Shown here: positions 1 through 11,300 of the stretch, piece after piece
Layout: the number at the start of each line of letters is the position of its first letter
Numbering within the stretch: position 1 is the stretch's first letter
Origin: Heterodera schachtii
Lineage: Eukaryota; Nematoda; Chromadorea; Rhabditida; Heteroderidae
DNA: 64,000 nucleotides
Direction: 5' to 3'
NCBI GenBank assembly: GCA_023374025.1
Contig: SIJG01000021.1
Span: 1,032,474 to 1,096,473 of the forward strand
Translations under genes and position numbers: made by a program
The notes under the pieces: generated by a model
What the model was told of the DNA's origin: nothing
Seen by the model: the letters and a program-made list of their open reading frames with translations, nothing else
Databases searched by the model: none

Positions 1-931
1 AGTAAGAAGGATTAGTCACTACGCTACATAAATTTTGGGCTGTTTCCAATAGTATCAAAAATTTTAAGAAATTTTATTTAAAAAATTTTTAAACTTTGCA
101 TACTGTGGCAGTTTTTCAAATCGGCTGATCCTCTATTTTAATTGTTTAATTAATTTAAAATATAAAAATTAATTAAGCTAAAAGTGCTTTGATATTCATT
201 AATTTGAATTTTTTTTGATCTTTCATAAAAGCAATTAACATTTATTCGTCTGTTAATTAAAATGGATTAAAATAAATAATACTAAAGTCAAATTCATCGG
301 TGGATTGTCTTTGAAATGGACAATGAAAAATGGAGTGAAATAATTAAAAAATATATATCCGAAATAGGGTTGATTATTATTTTCATATACCTTCCAATGT
401 TCGGAATAATTTTTCGACAAGCAATTTATTGGAATATTTTTAAATTTGTTTCAAAACCGTCAACACATTAATATGTAGGTAATAAATAGGGCTGATAATT
501 ATGTATATTTTTCTGGATTCTCAATGGTCTAAATAGTAGGAAAACACCGTCTTACTGAATTAGTACCCCCGGGGCTTCTATTTTTCAACCCCCCTCGAAA
601 GGGGGGTTCTAATTCAGAGGGGGGTACTAATTCAGTAAGTACGGTACTTTCCTTATTGTGTTTGCGAACAAAAGTTGGGATTTTTATTTACATATTTTTA
701 CATATTTCCGGGTTTTTATATTTCGGCATTTTATAGTATTTGGTACATATTTTGGACTTTTTGGCATTTTTTCATAAATTTTTTGTGAATTTTTGAGAAT
801 TTATAAATTATTCCTTTTGAATTTATTTTTTTTTGAAAATGTACCCCTAAAAATCGGTTAAAAAAGAAATTTTTCAAAGTTTTCCCATCCCTCAACTTTC
901 ATCGATAATTTGACGCCGACTTCCATTCTTA
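1..931. repeat. AT-rich intergenic DNA with a partial hAT-type MITE holding a nested palindromic element
   Basis: No gene is visible. Near 488 the sequence AGGGCTGATAATT resembles the left terminus of the hAT-type MITE family that is complete at 29499-30143. The body of that family (a segment around TAGTAGGAAAA-CAC and then TTGTGTTTGCGAACAAAAG) follows, but it is interrupted at about 547-645 by a palindromic GC-rich insert with ends like CCGT-TTACTGAATTAG. The right terminus of the outer element is not seen. The family assignment rests on comparison with the other copies in this window. Confidence 0.5.
547..646. mobile_element. Short palindromic MITE (TACCGTATTTACTGAATTAG family), copy 1
   Basis: An inverted pair, CGTCTTACTGAATTAGTACC on the left and its complement ending in AATTCAGTAAGTACGGTA on the right, encloses a short GC-rich loop with CCCCC and GGGGGG runs. 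It splits a sequence that is continuous in other copies of the surrounding hAT-type MITE, so it is an insertion. Relatives lie at about 39423-39477, 43299-43353 and 57766-57887. The size (about 50-120 bp) and TA-containing ends suggest a Tc1/mariner-like MITE; this is inference. Confidence 0.6.
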
Positions 932-1577
932 CAGTGCCCCAAAAAAGTCTTGCCCAAAAGAGGCAAAAATTGGGTAATATTCAATTTTCTTTTTTACCGT
1001 ATTTCAAGGGAAATTGATCAAAATTTGATCATTTTTGAGTTGTCCCATTTTCAACCCAAGTATAACTTTTTGTGTTCAAGTCGTAGCCCTACCATTTAAA
1101 AGGCAATTCGCCTGGAGAATTTTATGCTCTTTCCAATGAGCTTACTCAAAATTTTCAAAAAAACTTTCCTAACTCCCTAGGAACTTTTTTTGGGAAATTT
1201 TCCCCGATTTTTAGTGTATTATGGGGTGTCCCGATCACTAGGAAGGAGTGACCTGACCAAGTTGGTGTAAAAGACTTTTTTGATCAGCATCAAAAAGTTA
1301 AGTAAACATGAATTATTTCAGATTTTTAAATGAACTATAAGGTGATTTTTCATGTTTGGGGCAAGACTTTTTTTTGCACTCATTTTTGGGCATCTTTGAC
1401 TTTGAACCCAATAACTCACTCATTTTGCTTTAAATAAAAAATATATTTCAGCATCTGATAGAGCCCGAAAAGAGTTACAGAAAAAAGTAAATTAAAGAGA
1501 ATTTGTTTTATACTTCAGTTAAAAATTGAATATTCCCAATTTTTGCCTCTTTGGGGCAAGACTTTTTTGGGGCACTG
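932..1577. mobile_element. Tc1/mariner-type MITE with about 50-bp terminal inverted repeats
   Basis: The left end CAGTGCCCCAAAAAAGTCTT and the right end AAGACTTTTTTGGGGCACTG are exact inverted copies, and the inverted match continues inward through a GGCAAAAATTGGG block for roughly 50 bp. A TA dinucleotide flanks each end (930-931 and 1578-1579). The TA-CAGTGCC terminus is the classic start of Tc1/mariner inverted repeats. No transposase reading frame lies inside, so it is non-autonomous. Its right terminus forms part of the target site of the hAT-type element at 1581-2378. Confidence 0.75.
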
Positions 1578-1580
1578 TAC

Positions 1581-2378
1581 CAGGGATGGCATTCCGAGGC
1601 CCCAAAAATTTTCGGAAATCGGAAATCGGAATTCCGGGGGTCCAAAATTTTTCGGAAATCGGAAATCGGATTTCCGAGACCCAAAAATTTTTCGGAAGTC
1701 GGAAATCGGAATTCCGACCCCAAAAACGTCGGAAATCGGAAATCGGAAGTCGGAAATCGGAAATTTTTCAAAAATATAAAATATAATAAAAAATTTTCTA
1801 AATATTTTAATAGGCTAAATTTTAAATTCTTAACCAAGTAAAAGGCGATTCCAAAATTTTTTGATCTATTTAAATACATATTTGCTTAAAAAAATTATTC
1901 AATGATTTTCATCAAAAATTTTGCCTTTTTTTGCGGCGCGTTTTTTCAAAATTTTTGAGAACATGGTGGGGGAGGTCCGGCGGTGCCGATAGGCGCCGCC
2001 GGGGAAAATTTTATAATTTTTAATGCAAATTGTTAACAAATTTTGTCCAAAAATGACCAAATTTAGCGATGTTGAGGCAAAAATTTCTGTAGAAAATAAG
2101 ATTTTTAGGATCCGGCGGTGCCGATAGGCGCCGCCGGGAAATTTTTGAAAATTTTAATGCAATTTATTGATAAAAATTGTAAAAAAAATGTAAATTTTTT
2201 GAAAAAATTCAAAAAAAATTTCCGAAAATTTCCGACTTTTTATCCAAAATTTCGGAAATCGGAAGTCGGAATTCCGACGTCCCAAATTTTTTCGGAAACC
2301 GGAAATCGGAATTCCGACCCCAAAAATGTCGGAAATCGGAAATCGGAAGTCGGAAATCGGAATTCCGTGCCATCCCTG
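1581..2378. mobile_element. hAT-type MITE with 8-bp target duplication CACTGTAC
   Basis: The element starts CAGGGATGGCATTCCG and ends CGGAATTCCGTGCCATCCCTG-like, and is flanked by CACTGTAC at 1573-1580 and 2379-2386. Eight-base duplications and CAGGG...CCCTG ends are hAT hallmarks. The interior carries runs of a TCGGAAATCGGAAATCGG-type simple repeat near both ends in inverted arrangement and two copies of the GC hairpin CGGTGCCGATAGGCGCCG at about 1980 and 2113. The open frames in it (Asn-Arg-Lys-Ser-Glu-rich) are products of the simple repeat, not genes. Confidence 0.8.
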
Positions 2379-2386
2379 CACTGTAC

Positions 2387-2776
2387 CAGTGCGTTTTTTG
2401 GGCCTGGACCTACCGGGTCAGTACCAGGTATTGGATTTTCAAAAATTGGTTGGGGTCACGGGTCTTAAAAAGCCGAGTGTCCGGGCCTGGACCCGGTCGG
2501 GTACTCGGAGTCGTTCGTATAAGCTTAATTGAAAAAAACTGAAATTTTTTTGTGTGTCTTTTATACGTGGGTGGATCTTTTGTCAATAGGTCTTTTGTCT
2601 GAGTGAGTCTTTTGTCTGGGGGGGTCTTATGTCACAACGCCACGCCACCAAAAACAAACATCAACAAAAAAATTTATGCAGAAATAAGGTAATCCACACA
2701 AAATTTCTCTACTAATAATCAGTCTCCTATGTGTCCCCGCTCGTAAATCCCGTGTCCATGCTCCATTCTCCGCTCT
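2387..2776. other. Intergenic: GC-rich repeat remnant and short GTCTTTTGTC repeats
   Basis: About 2396-2520 is a degraded repeat rich in GGGCCTGGACC/GGGTC motifs, resembling the repeats at 12190-12330 and 54165-54592. At 2570-2630 a GTCTTTTGTC motif occurs about three times. No gene was seen before the 3' end of the minus-strand gene at 2777. Confidence 0.4.
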
Positions 2777-4946
2777 TCATGGCGCGCCGCGTTGCGCTGG
2801 AGGCGCCGTTGGATAAAAATTAAACTGTGCCGGATTGGCATTGCCATAATTCATTTGGTGTTGATGAGCCTAAACACGAAAAAAAAAAGTTTAAATAATT
2901 ATGGAAAAATTTTAGGCAAAAATTTGGCCAAAAATTATCTGTTTTTCAGTCTTCTAAATAAGTAAGATACCAATTTTCTTTAAATAAGCTATATTAGGAT
3001 TTTCATTTATCGTAATTAAAATTATATAAAATTTGAGACTAAAAATGAATTTTAGTAAAATAAATTGATTTTAGAGAGTGTATTTTTAAAATTAATTTAT
3101 TTTCACGTAATTTTCTGGACAAACTTTCGCTACAAATCTGTTCAAAAATTTACCAAACATAAAATGTCTTTTTTTTCGTTATGTAAGCCTAAAAAATGTC
3201 CATTTTTTCGGTAATTGCATAAAATATTTATTTAAATTTTAAAAATTGTTGTTTTAAGTATTAAATCCCCTTTTTACCGGCACTTGGCCAAGCGTGACAG
3301 TCGCCGGTTGGTCTGAACGTGGCGGCACCTTCCAAATGTTGGCCAAATCGCGGCCCATCTTTGGCCAACAGCTGCACCCCTTTTGGTCCGCACCATAGTT
3401 TGGCGATAAGTCATTCTTACCGTAAATTGCCCATGCATTGGCCGGTGTTTCCTTAATTCGATTTCACTGCTTTTTATTAGGCTAATTCTTAAAATAATTT
3501 TTAAATACATATTAGTCATGTTTGAAAGTTTTACTTTACATTAGAGCATGTAAAGAAATTTTAAAAAATTATACCTCTCAATTCTGAAAATTTATGTCCC
3601 TATTTTTGTAATTTTATGTCCATATTTAGCGCTTTTTGTCCATATTTTATGGCCATATTTAGTAATTTTTGTCTATATTTTATGGCCATATTTCGTAATT
3701 TTTGTCTATATTTTATGGCCATATTTAGTAATTTTTGTCTATATTTTATGGCCATATTTAGTAATTTTTGTCTATATTTTATGGCCATATTAGTAATTTT
3801 TGTCTATATTTTATGGCCATACTTAGTCATTTTGGTCTATATTTATGGCCATATTTAGCGATTTTTGGTCATATTTTATGCCATATTTAGTGATTTTTGT
3901 CAATATTTTATGGCCATATTCGCGGTTTTATATCCATATTTTTGCCTGCCCTAATCAGTGCAGCATTTTTTTTTACTATTATTTTAATACGGTATTTCAC
4001 TAAAATTGATTAAACCCAAGGTTTTAATTTTTTTTTTGGGTTTTTTGTTTTTTTTTCCGGCGCCGATTTCTACCGTAATGCCAACAACCTTGCAACAAAA
4101 GTACAGTTGTGCTCGGTGAGTATCCGGATGATTGACCAAAATGCATAGACCAGCAATGGGCCACCAAAGGGAGCAGACGCCTTGGACGAGTAAGTAGCCA
4201 ATTGTTTTAATAGCACGCACAATCACTTAAGCGGAATATTTAATTTTAAATTTAAATTCAAATAAATTACAAAAAACAATACCAAAAATTCACATATTTT
4301 TTCTGTATATATTTTTTTTAAATATATATTTTTTTGCAATTACAAAGTTGAAAAAACATTATAATTTTTTAGGAATACTAAATAGTAAAATGAAATTGAA
4401 AAACTTCTAATTAATTTAAATTAATTAATTTATTTTTATTTTGAAATTTATTATTATTAGCATAAACTCGAATATAATTTCTTTTAAATTAATATTTGGA
4501 AAATAATTTATTTATAATTTCGTATAAATCAAATATTTTCGATGCTTAATTTTAATGATAATAGGAAAAATAGTATTTTACTAATTTCCCTCTTAAAAAA
4601 ATTCTCCAACGGCAAAAAAGTAATGATCAAAATAATGCAAAAATTATTAGCCTAGCGAGTAAAATTTTGCGCTAAATTTTAGCGCAAATTCAATTCAATA
4701 TAAACCTTTCCATGGCACGCTTAACATTTCGCCCATAAATTTGAAAAATGCGCGGAACATTGCGCCAAACTCCAGCCCACAACAGTTGCAACAGTTGCTG
4801 CAGCAGTGAACTCCACGCTTTCGTCGCCGTCGACGATTGTTGCCATCAGCAACAGCCGATGGTTGTGCTGCAGATACTGCTCCAACCTGAGGACTGTCCT
4901 CGGTGGCGGAATCCAATGTTTGCAATGGAAATAAATGTACGGCCAT
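2777..4946 (-). CDS. Four-exon gene for a predicted membrane protein of unknown family (219 aa)
   Basis: Exons on the minus strand are 4946-4706, 4225-4074, 3451-3278 and 2869-2777. The joins keep phase (1, 0, 0), total coding length is 660 nt, and the last exon follows a GTTTAG acceptor. The N-terminal third is polar, with a basic run (NNRRRRRKRG) followed by a cysteine cluster (CCSNCCNCC) that could be palmitoylated. A hydrophobic stretch around residues 90-115 (YLLVQGVCSLWWPIAGLCIL) is a likely membrane segment. The middle is Cys/Trp-containing and the tail is Pro/Ala/Gln-rich (FYPTAPPAQRGAP). I do not recognise the family. Three acceptors are weak (TTAAG rather than TTTCAG) for exons 2 and 3, so those borders could shift. 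An in-frame ATG at 5024 is an alternative start. Confidence 0.6.
3595..3950. repeat. 33-bp minisatellite, about ten copies
   Basis: The unit reads roughly TTTATGGCCATATTTAGTAA followed by TTTTTGTCTATAT, repeated nearly head to tail, with 1-2 base changes and small deletions toward the right end. It lies inside intron 2 of the minus-strand gene at 2777-4946. Because the unit is a multiple of three, one frame per strand stays open, giving a false repetitive peptide. A related TCCATATTT-rich stretch is at 27130-27230. Confidence 0.85.
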
Positions 4947-5063
4947 TTTTTCATAAATTAATAAACACTGGTAGGACAACTGTAATTTAATGCATTCAAT
5001 TATTCCGGTAATTGAGCAATTCATTTTTTTTTAATTTAGTGAGTTTGGCACTCTCAAAATTGA

Positions 5064-5229
5064 ATGACAAACTTGGCAAGATTTCACCGGATTTTGGGGC
5101 TTATTCTGGCAGGAATTCCTGTTTCCAGAAAGTTGGAGGCCGAAAAATTTTTTGGTGTTTGGCATGGGATTTGGCCCTCATGTGCAGGTTCATTAACTGC
5201 AAAACGCACCTTGACCAATTACATGGACG
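5064..5229 (+). CDS. Possible first exon of an unidentified gene
   Basis: From ATG at 5064 the frame is open for 55 codons and ends at a GGTAAAAA donor after codon phase 1. The peptide starts MTNLARFHRILGLILAGIP, a plausible signal or membrane anchor, then turns polar. Third positions and composition are less AT-rich than the flanks, which favours coding. No convincing second exon was found before the repeat-rich DNA at 5.4 kb, and a second plus-strand frame is also open across the same stretch. It would be divergent from the gene at 2777-4946. Confidence 0.25.
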
Positions 5230-5489
5230 GTAAAAAATTTAAAAAAAGCGGAAAAAATGGTTAGCGTAAAAAAACAAAATGCCAACAACTACACAGAGAA
5301 TGCCTTGCACTATCTCTTCGTTTCTTTTTTTCTTTTCCACTTTCCCTCTCATCTCGCGTACTGTCTCATCATTTTTTATACGGCACTTCATTTTATATTT
5401 AAAGGAAGGCATTGGCATTTTGTTACGCCAACGATTTTTTGCCGCTTTTTTTTTTGGTTTTTTTACCGCGCATGGTTTGGATATAAAAT

Positions 5490-5570
5490 ATGACTCGGCC
5501 AGTGGGACGCGAACCCATGGCATTTCCTAATGAATGCCCGAACGAATGATCTACGGGTTTCCCTTTAGTG
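5490..5570 (-). other. tRNA-like (pseudo-tRNA or SINE) sequence
   Basis: Read on the minus strand it contains a good Pol III box B (GGTTCGCGTCC) inside a T-arm-like ATGGG...CCCAC hairpin and, just upstream, a GGCAT...ATGCC anticodon-arm-like stem. The expected 5' acceptor strand and box A are not recognisable, so it is not a functional tRNA gene by eye. Confidence 0.35.
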
Positions 5571-5658
5571 ATGATTCTCATAGGTTTTCTTTTATACCTC
5601 GTAATATTCAGGCATTTCTTTCTCAGTTCGACCCTTCCCATTGTTTTTTAATAATTTT

Positions 5659-5994
5659 TTACTGAATTTTTTGATTTTTTTTCAAATTTTTCTTCAATTG
5701 TTCGTCCAATTTTTTCACAACAGCATCATTTTGTTGTTGTTCCATTTTTTCACCATCATTTCCCAATTGTTCAACAAATTGTTCAATGCTTTCTCTCTTT
5801 TCAGGTGCCAAATCATTCCCAATTTTTTGCTTCGTATTGGCAAAATGTTGCTCAATTAATTGCGTCAGTTCACTCATTTGGCAATTGATAATTTGTTTTT
5901 CAACATTTTTTTGATGCATGTTTATTAAAATTTGTTGTGAATAAGCATCGATTTTGGACAGAAGTTCACAAATTTCTTTTCCTTTATCATCCAT
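5659..5994 (-). CDS. Small coiled-coil protein, single exon (111 aa)
   Basis: A complete frame runs from ATG at 5994 to TAA at 5659. The ATG lies three bases after an AATTAG acceptor, consistent with spliced-leader addition. The product is highly charged and helix-prone, with heptad-like Leu/Ile spacing in ELLSKIDAYSQQIL and KKLDEQLKKNLKKN. There are no signal peptide and no membrane segment, so it is probably cytoplasmic or nuclear. I do not recognise the family. Base composition is more balanced than in the surrounding AT-rich DNA, which supports coding. Confidence 0.55.
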   Translation of the reverse strand: MDDKGKEICELLSKIDAYSQQILINMHQKNVEKQIINCQMSELTQLIEQHFANTKQKIGNDLAPEKRESIEQFVEQLGNDGEKMEQQQNDAVVKKLDEQLKKNLKKNQKIQ

Positions 5995-6682
5995 TTCCTA
6001 ATTTATTTGAAAAAATTATTATGACACTATTTACTAGGGATGTGCGATAGTCTCGGTTCTCAATTCTCGACTGGAAAAATTTCTCGGGCTTTTCGCTTCT
6101 CGGTCTTGGGTTTTTAGTATCAGGAACCCAAGAAATTTTTAGACTTTTATGGATGACCATTGCGGCGTGTGGGGTCGCCGCGAAGTGGGAAAAGAGGACT
6201 TTAAATGTTAGAAGATTTGATTTTTTCTTTAACAAAAACGGAACGAAACTTTTTTCATCCATACCCAAATTTAGTCTGACGAAAACGAAACAAAAAATTA
6301 AAAAAAAAAAACAGAAAACGAAACAAAAATTCAAAATTTTAAAAACAGAAAGGGAAAAAGAAAATTCAAAATTTTAAAAAAGAAAACGAAACAAAAATTC
6401 AAAATTTTAAAAACAGAAAGGGAAAAGAGAATTTTCAAACGGACAAAAACGAAAATGAGATTCAAAAAGGGACGCTAATTATTAAAACAGTTTTGGATTC
6501 ATCCCAACCGAATTTTTTTTTCTGCTTATGGACCTGACACCAACACAATTAAAATTAGCGGAAAAGTGCCCGGTGCCGTTTCTGTTTATTTTTAAATATT
6601 TTTATTCACTTTAATTTTTAAATAAATTCATTTTCTGGCATTCAATTATTATTATTAAAGCAATTAAATAATATTAATAAAT
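5995..6682. other. Intergenic, with a purine-rich AAAACGAAACAAAAATTC repeat
   Basis: At 6035 a sequence AGGGATGTGCGATAG resembles a hAT-type terminus, but no matching right end was found. From about 6280 to 6450 a short motif (GAAAACGAAACAAAAATTC / AAAACAGAAAGGGAAAA) is repeated two to three times. No gene seen. Confidence 0.4.
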
Positions 6683-6917
6683 CTAAATAACCTCTGCTTC
6701 ACAAATCTCGTCATACAATTGGTGCACAAATTTGATGTTGAAGTTTTGAATAGTCTGAATATGGGCACATTGATTTTCTTTTGATCCGTTGGCATTTACA
6801 AAAATGACTGAATTTAAAATATAAATAAAAAATTTTGAAAAAAATAAAAAACTTACCCAAATAGAAATTCAACAAAATAATATGTTTAAAGGAAGGAATA
6901 AAGGTAAAAAATTTCAT
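6683..6917 (-). CDS. Two-exon gene for a small secreted peptide (61 aa)
   Basis: Exon 1 is 6917-6857 and begins one base after a TTTTCAATTTTAG acceptor, as expected for a trans-spliced start. It ends at a strong GTAAGT donor in phase 1. Exon 2 is 6807-6683, follows a TTTAAATTCAG acceptor, restores phase and ends in TAG. The N-terminus (MKFFTFIPSFKHIILLNFYL followed by VIFVNANG) has a basic start, a long hydrophobic core and small residues at a plausible cleavage site. The remaining about 33 residues are acidic to neutral with two cysteines, ending YDEICEAEVI. It could be a peptide hormone, antimicrobial or host-directed effector; nothing in the sequence decides this. Confidence 0.6.
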
Positions 6918-6939
6918 TCTAAAATTGAAAAAATGCATT

Positions 6940-8310
6940 CTCCAATCAAGTCTTTCAGAGGCTCAAACTTTTTCCCCCTGTTAAACATTAATTTTTCAAA
7001 TAAATCTGAAATAAAAATTCACTAATTCAGAATAATGCCTATATTAAAAAGGGCATTTAATATTTATTATGTAAAATATAATAAATCTTTATAAGATATG
7101 TAAGCAATAATCAATTCAAATCAATATAAGAATGATTTTATACATTTTCATGTAAAATGAAAAAAAATGAAGATTTTTTACGAAAATTTATAAGAAAGTA
7201 AGTTTAATTTTTTTTTTTTTGGATAATAAAATAAAAATATGTTTTTAAAATTCAATTTCTTTTGTGAAACACTGGAACCGGGTCGGTGGGTGCCCATCCC
7301 ATTTCATGGTCTAAGTCCGGGACCGGGTTTTTTACGCTCATGTAAAATGCTTCAGTGGAAAAAGTCTGTAATAAGGATTCTAAATAAAATTATGGAGCAT
7401 AAAGTACTGTAATACAAAATGTTAACAACCTCGTTCTGAATCCGTAATTCAGTTCTTAATAAATTTTGAAAAAATACAAATTCCCGTAGTTGACAAACAT
7501 ACTGTAATTGTATTATTGTCAGTTTGTGCCCATATCACATAATGCTAAAAATTTCAAAATCATCCGACTACCGTAACTTATTTTTCAACAAATTCTGATT
7601 CACTGACGCTTTTTCCACTGAGAATTTTCTGGTCACGTTGTACAGAGGATTTTTTCTGATTTTACTATTCAAATTACCCATAAATTCCCACCGGTCAGTT
7701 TTGAAAAAAAAAATTTTAAAAATTGGTTTACGGAAGAGTTAATTGTAAAAAACTTTTCTTAAATCAACAAATTTATTTTGCACAAAAATCCATTTGTGGA
7801 AAGAAATTCACGTGTTTTTAATATGAAAATTGCCAACATTCATTCATTAACCCACAGTTTGTGAGGGGACGAGACGGTGCATGCCGGAAAAGGAAAAAGA
7901 ATTCATCGATAATCATTTGTGGAAATATTTTTTTAACTAAATTATAAAAAAAAATTCCATTCCAACAAAATAAATTAAATAAAAAAAATTAAAGAAATGC
8001 GCATATTTTTTCACTAAAATCATAGGAATAACTAATTGTTTTTTTTTAAATTTTAAAAATCATAATAGCAAAACTAGTTTTAGTTATATTATAATTTATA
8101 TTTATAAAATCGAATATGAAATTTGAAAAATTACTGCTATTACATAAGGCATTGTTTTTGAGTAAGTGAATTAAAAGAAATTTTAAATAATATTTTAAAT
8201 GAAAATAAACTTAATTGTAAAAATTATTTAATTAATTAAATTTAATTGTTTTTTTTTTGCTATTAATTAATTGTTTGCTTTTAAATGAAGTGACGAGAAT
8301 CATCAGCACA
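6940..8310. other. AT-rich intergenic DNA
   Basis: Mostly A/T with a short GC patch at 7270-7330 (GGAACCGGGTCGGTGGG) that resembles the CCGGGACC-type repeats elsewhere. A short frame from ATG at 7882 (MPEKEKEFIDNHLW) could be an upstream exon of the gene at 8311, but no donor in the right phase was found. Confidence 0.35.
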
Positions 8311-11300
8311 ATGTGCACCGGCAATGACAAAGAACTTTTGGCCAGAAGCCCAGAGAAAATCTTCGATTTTGTTGAGCGTTCAATTACATTAAGCCTTGAT
8401 GTTGATTCATTGTTAGGCATAGGATTAAGGTAAAAAAATGAATAATTCTTTTATTAAAATAAAAAAATCTTTTCTTTTTTTAAATATCTTCTCGAAGGAT
8501 CCCAAATTAAGCAAAGTTTAAAAAACAACAAAGTGTTTTCTATTAAAGCCCAGAACAATCAAATATCAAATTTCCAGACCTCGTAACAGGATTGGAATTC
8601 ATTATTTAATTTTTTAGAAATCTTTTGCATGAGCTTGTAGCAAATTAATGATATTATTTAATAAAATTAAATATCCTTATATGGACTAAATTTTATAATA
8701 TTTTCTAGCCCAATTTAAACAGAAACCAATTAATTTATTTTATTTAAAATTAAATAATTTTTTTTTAATACAGACGTCACCCATTAGAGGCATTTAAAGA
8801 ACAGAAAAGCAAAATTGAAGTGTATTTGAGCATGAATCGGCTGTTCTTTTGGGTGGTTGACCAACAAAATTACATAAATGGAGGATGGATTTATGGGGGG
8901 ATTATCCGCGAAATTGAATACCAAGTGCGGGAAAGAAACAAAATTATCAAATTGTTTTACGGCAATTCATCATCATCTTCGGCATCATCATCATCTTCAT
9001 CCTCAGATTCGGATGAAAATTATTTGGAGAAAATTAAAAATCAAATTTTTGGAAAAAGCGCCAAAAGTGCCAAATCATCAAAAAAGCAGGATGAGGAAGA
9101 AATTATTTTTGATGCACAAGAACGGCAATTGATGCGCCAAATTTTGGCCGAATTTAAGGTAATTGCAGCTTCGTATTAGTTATAAGTAAGGCTGCCAACA
9201 AAATATACAGATAAAGTTGTAAAATATCCGAAATAAAGTAAAAGAAAAAATAGTAAAAAAAAAAATAAGCAAAAATTTTCCAATTCAATGCAAAATAAAA
9301 AGCCGGGAATTTCCCGGTCCCGGTCAAAACTGGTCAAAACCGGGACTTAGATACTCAGTTGTACTCAGTTGTCCGTGTTTTGGTCCCGGCCCCGACCTAC
9401 CCTAATTTTTAACACTATATAGGCTCGGTCTTCTTTGGCAAAATCAACGTCCTAGGTTGGCTATAGATATGTCCAGCGGTACAGGGAGAAAAACTCGGAA
9501 TCGGAATTTTTAAGTTTTTTTTAAAGAAAAGTTTAACAATTTTAACTAGGGTTGTACTGGACCGGGAAATTTTGCCAAAACCGGGACCGTGACCTGAGAA
9601 GCCGGGACCGGGACCTCGGTTTTAGTCCGGGACCGGGGACCGGGACCAACCGGTAAAATTTAAAAATTCAAAAAAATTTAAAAAAATTCAAAATTTATTT
9701 TATTTCAAGTAAAATAATACAAAATTAAATTTTTATTTTGCTATTTATTTTATAAAATCCAAAAGTTAAAGCAAAATTAAATAATAAATAGGGCTTCGAT
9801 TTTTAGGCTCTAAAAACTGCCAAAATAGGTAGGCTTTAGGCTCTAAAATTTAAAACCAAATTTATTTCAATATTTCAATCATTTTTGGACTTAATGATCG
9901 AAAGGCTGGTTTTTTGGACCGGGAATTCCCGCCTCGGTCCCGCCCGTACAACCCTAATTTTAACCCATCCATTTATTAATTAATTGATTTTAAATGTTTT
10001 TTAGATAACCGCAACAAAAATTGATGAGCCATTTCGGGACCTATTGTTTTACATGTATTTCAACCAAAAATTGTTACACATTTTGAACGAAAATGGCGAA
10101 GTTCAAAAATATTTGGCCAAAATTTCTGATCTGTCCAACAAAAATGCTGATCAGCTTCAACAAAAAATGCCAACAAATCTACTCGATCGGCATGATTATA
10201 TCCATAAATGGCTTGGCTGGGTCACAGAGTATGCCGAAAGTTGGTTGGCCAAGCTGATTTCGTTGGCCATTCGAATTGGCACACTGAACATGGACAATGC
10301 CAGGGAGCCGTTTGCCAATATTATTTGCCGTCATTTTGATCGTGTAAAGGGGAACAGTGATTTTGATGAGAATTATACGGTAGAAGACGATGGTTTGATG
10401 ATGGCAATACATAAACGAAATGAAATTGATGAAATGGCGACAAAAAGTGAGCAAACTCAGCAACAATATTTGGACAAAATCGTTGCACAAAGTTTGGCGT
10501 TGCGTAACATTTTGATGATTTTAGCGGAAGAAGCGAACAATGACTTTACCTTCGAAAGTTCTCTCAAAGGTGAAAAAAGGAGCACTTTTTCGTTATGCCA
10601 TCCCCCCCCCCCTCATGATCCCGAAAAGGGAAAGCTCAAAGAAAGCCATTTTTGGTTTTTTTCGAATCGACAAAATCTATATAAGATAAGCGCCTAAAAC
10701 TAAGCCCAGAAAAGTGCTTTCCCTCGTCGGAATAATGACATTTTTATGGGGTGGGGGAATAAGGGAAAAGTACCAAAAAAGTAATTTTGCAATTCTGCCT
10801 GAGGCAAATTTAAGAAATATTATTTTTTCTTTTCTTAATTGTATCCAACAAACTTGATATCATTCGAATCCGTGGGCAGCTTTATCATTGAGTTACCGAG
10901 GCAAAACTGCGCTTTCTTTTATTCGACAGTTCCAATAGGGGCCGTCGTGGAAACTTGAAAATTTGAGTGGAATATTTATTCACCCAAGAATTGGCATTTT
11001 TGGACAAAATCCTAAAAAATCTAATTTTTCAAAAATTACTGATAATTAAGGGGTAATAAATAAATGGTATAAAATTTTAATTATTTATTTTTCATAATTA
11101 TAAATTTAAAAGAATATAAAATAATATTTTAGGAACAAGTAGTTCCAGCTCCACTTCTTATTTAACGACAATTATCTCCAAAACATTGCATCCGTTGTCG
11201 ATCAAAAATGTGCATAGCAACCATCAACAATTGGTCCACCATTTGGCCACGCTCATTTTGTTTTTTCATCGAATTTTTGAAATGGTCGCTGTGCCACAAA

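Noticed and set aside
1508..1879. Frames rich in Asn-Arg-Lys-Ser-Glu and Phe-Arg-Phe-Pro around 1.5-1.9 and 2.1-2.5 kb
   Set aside because: They read through the TCGGAAATCGG simple repeats of a hAT-type MITE in several frames at once.
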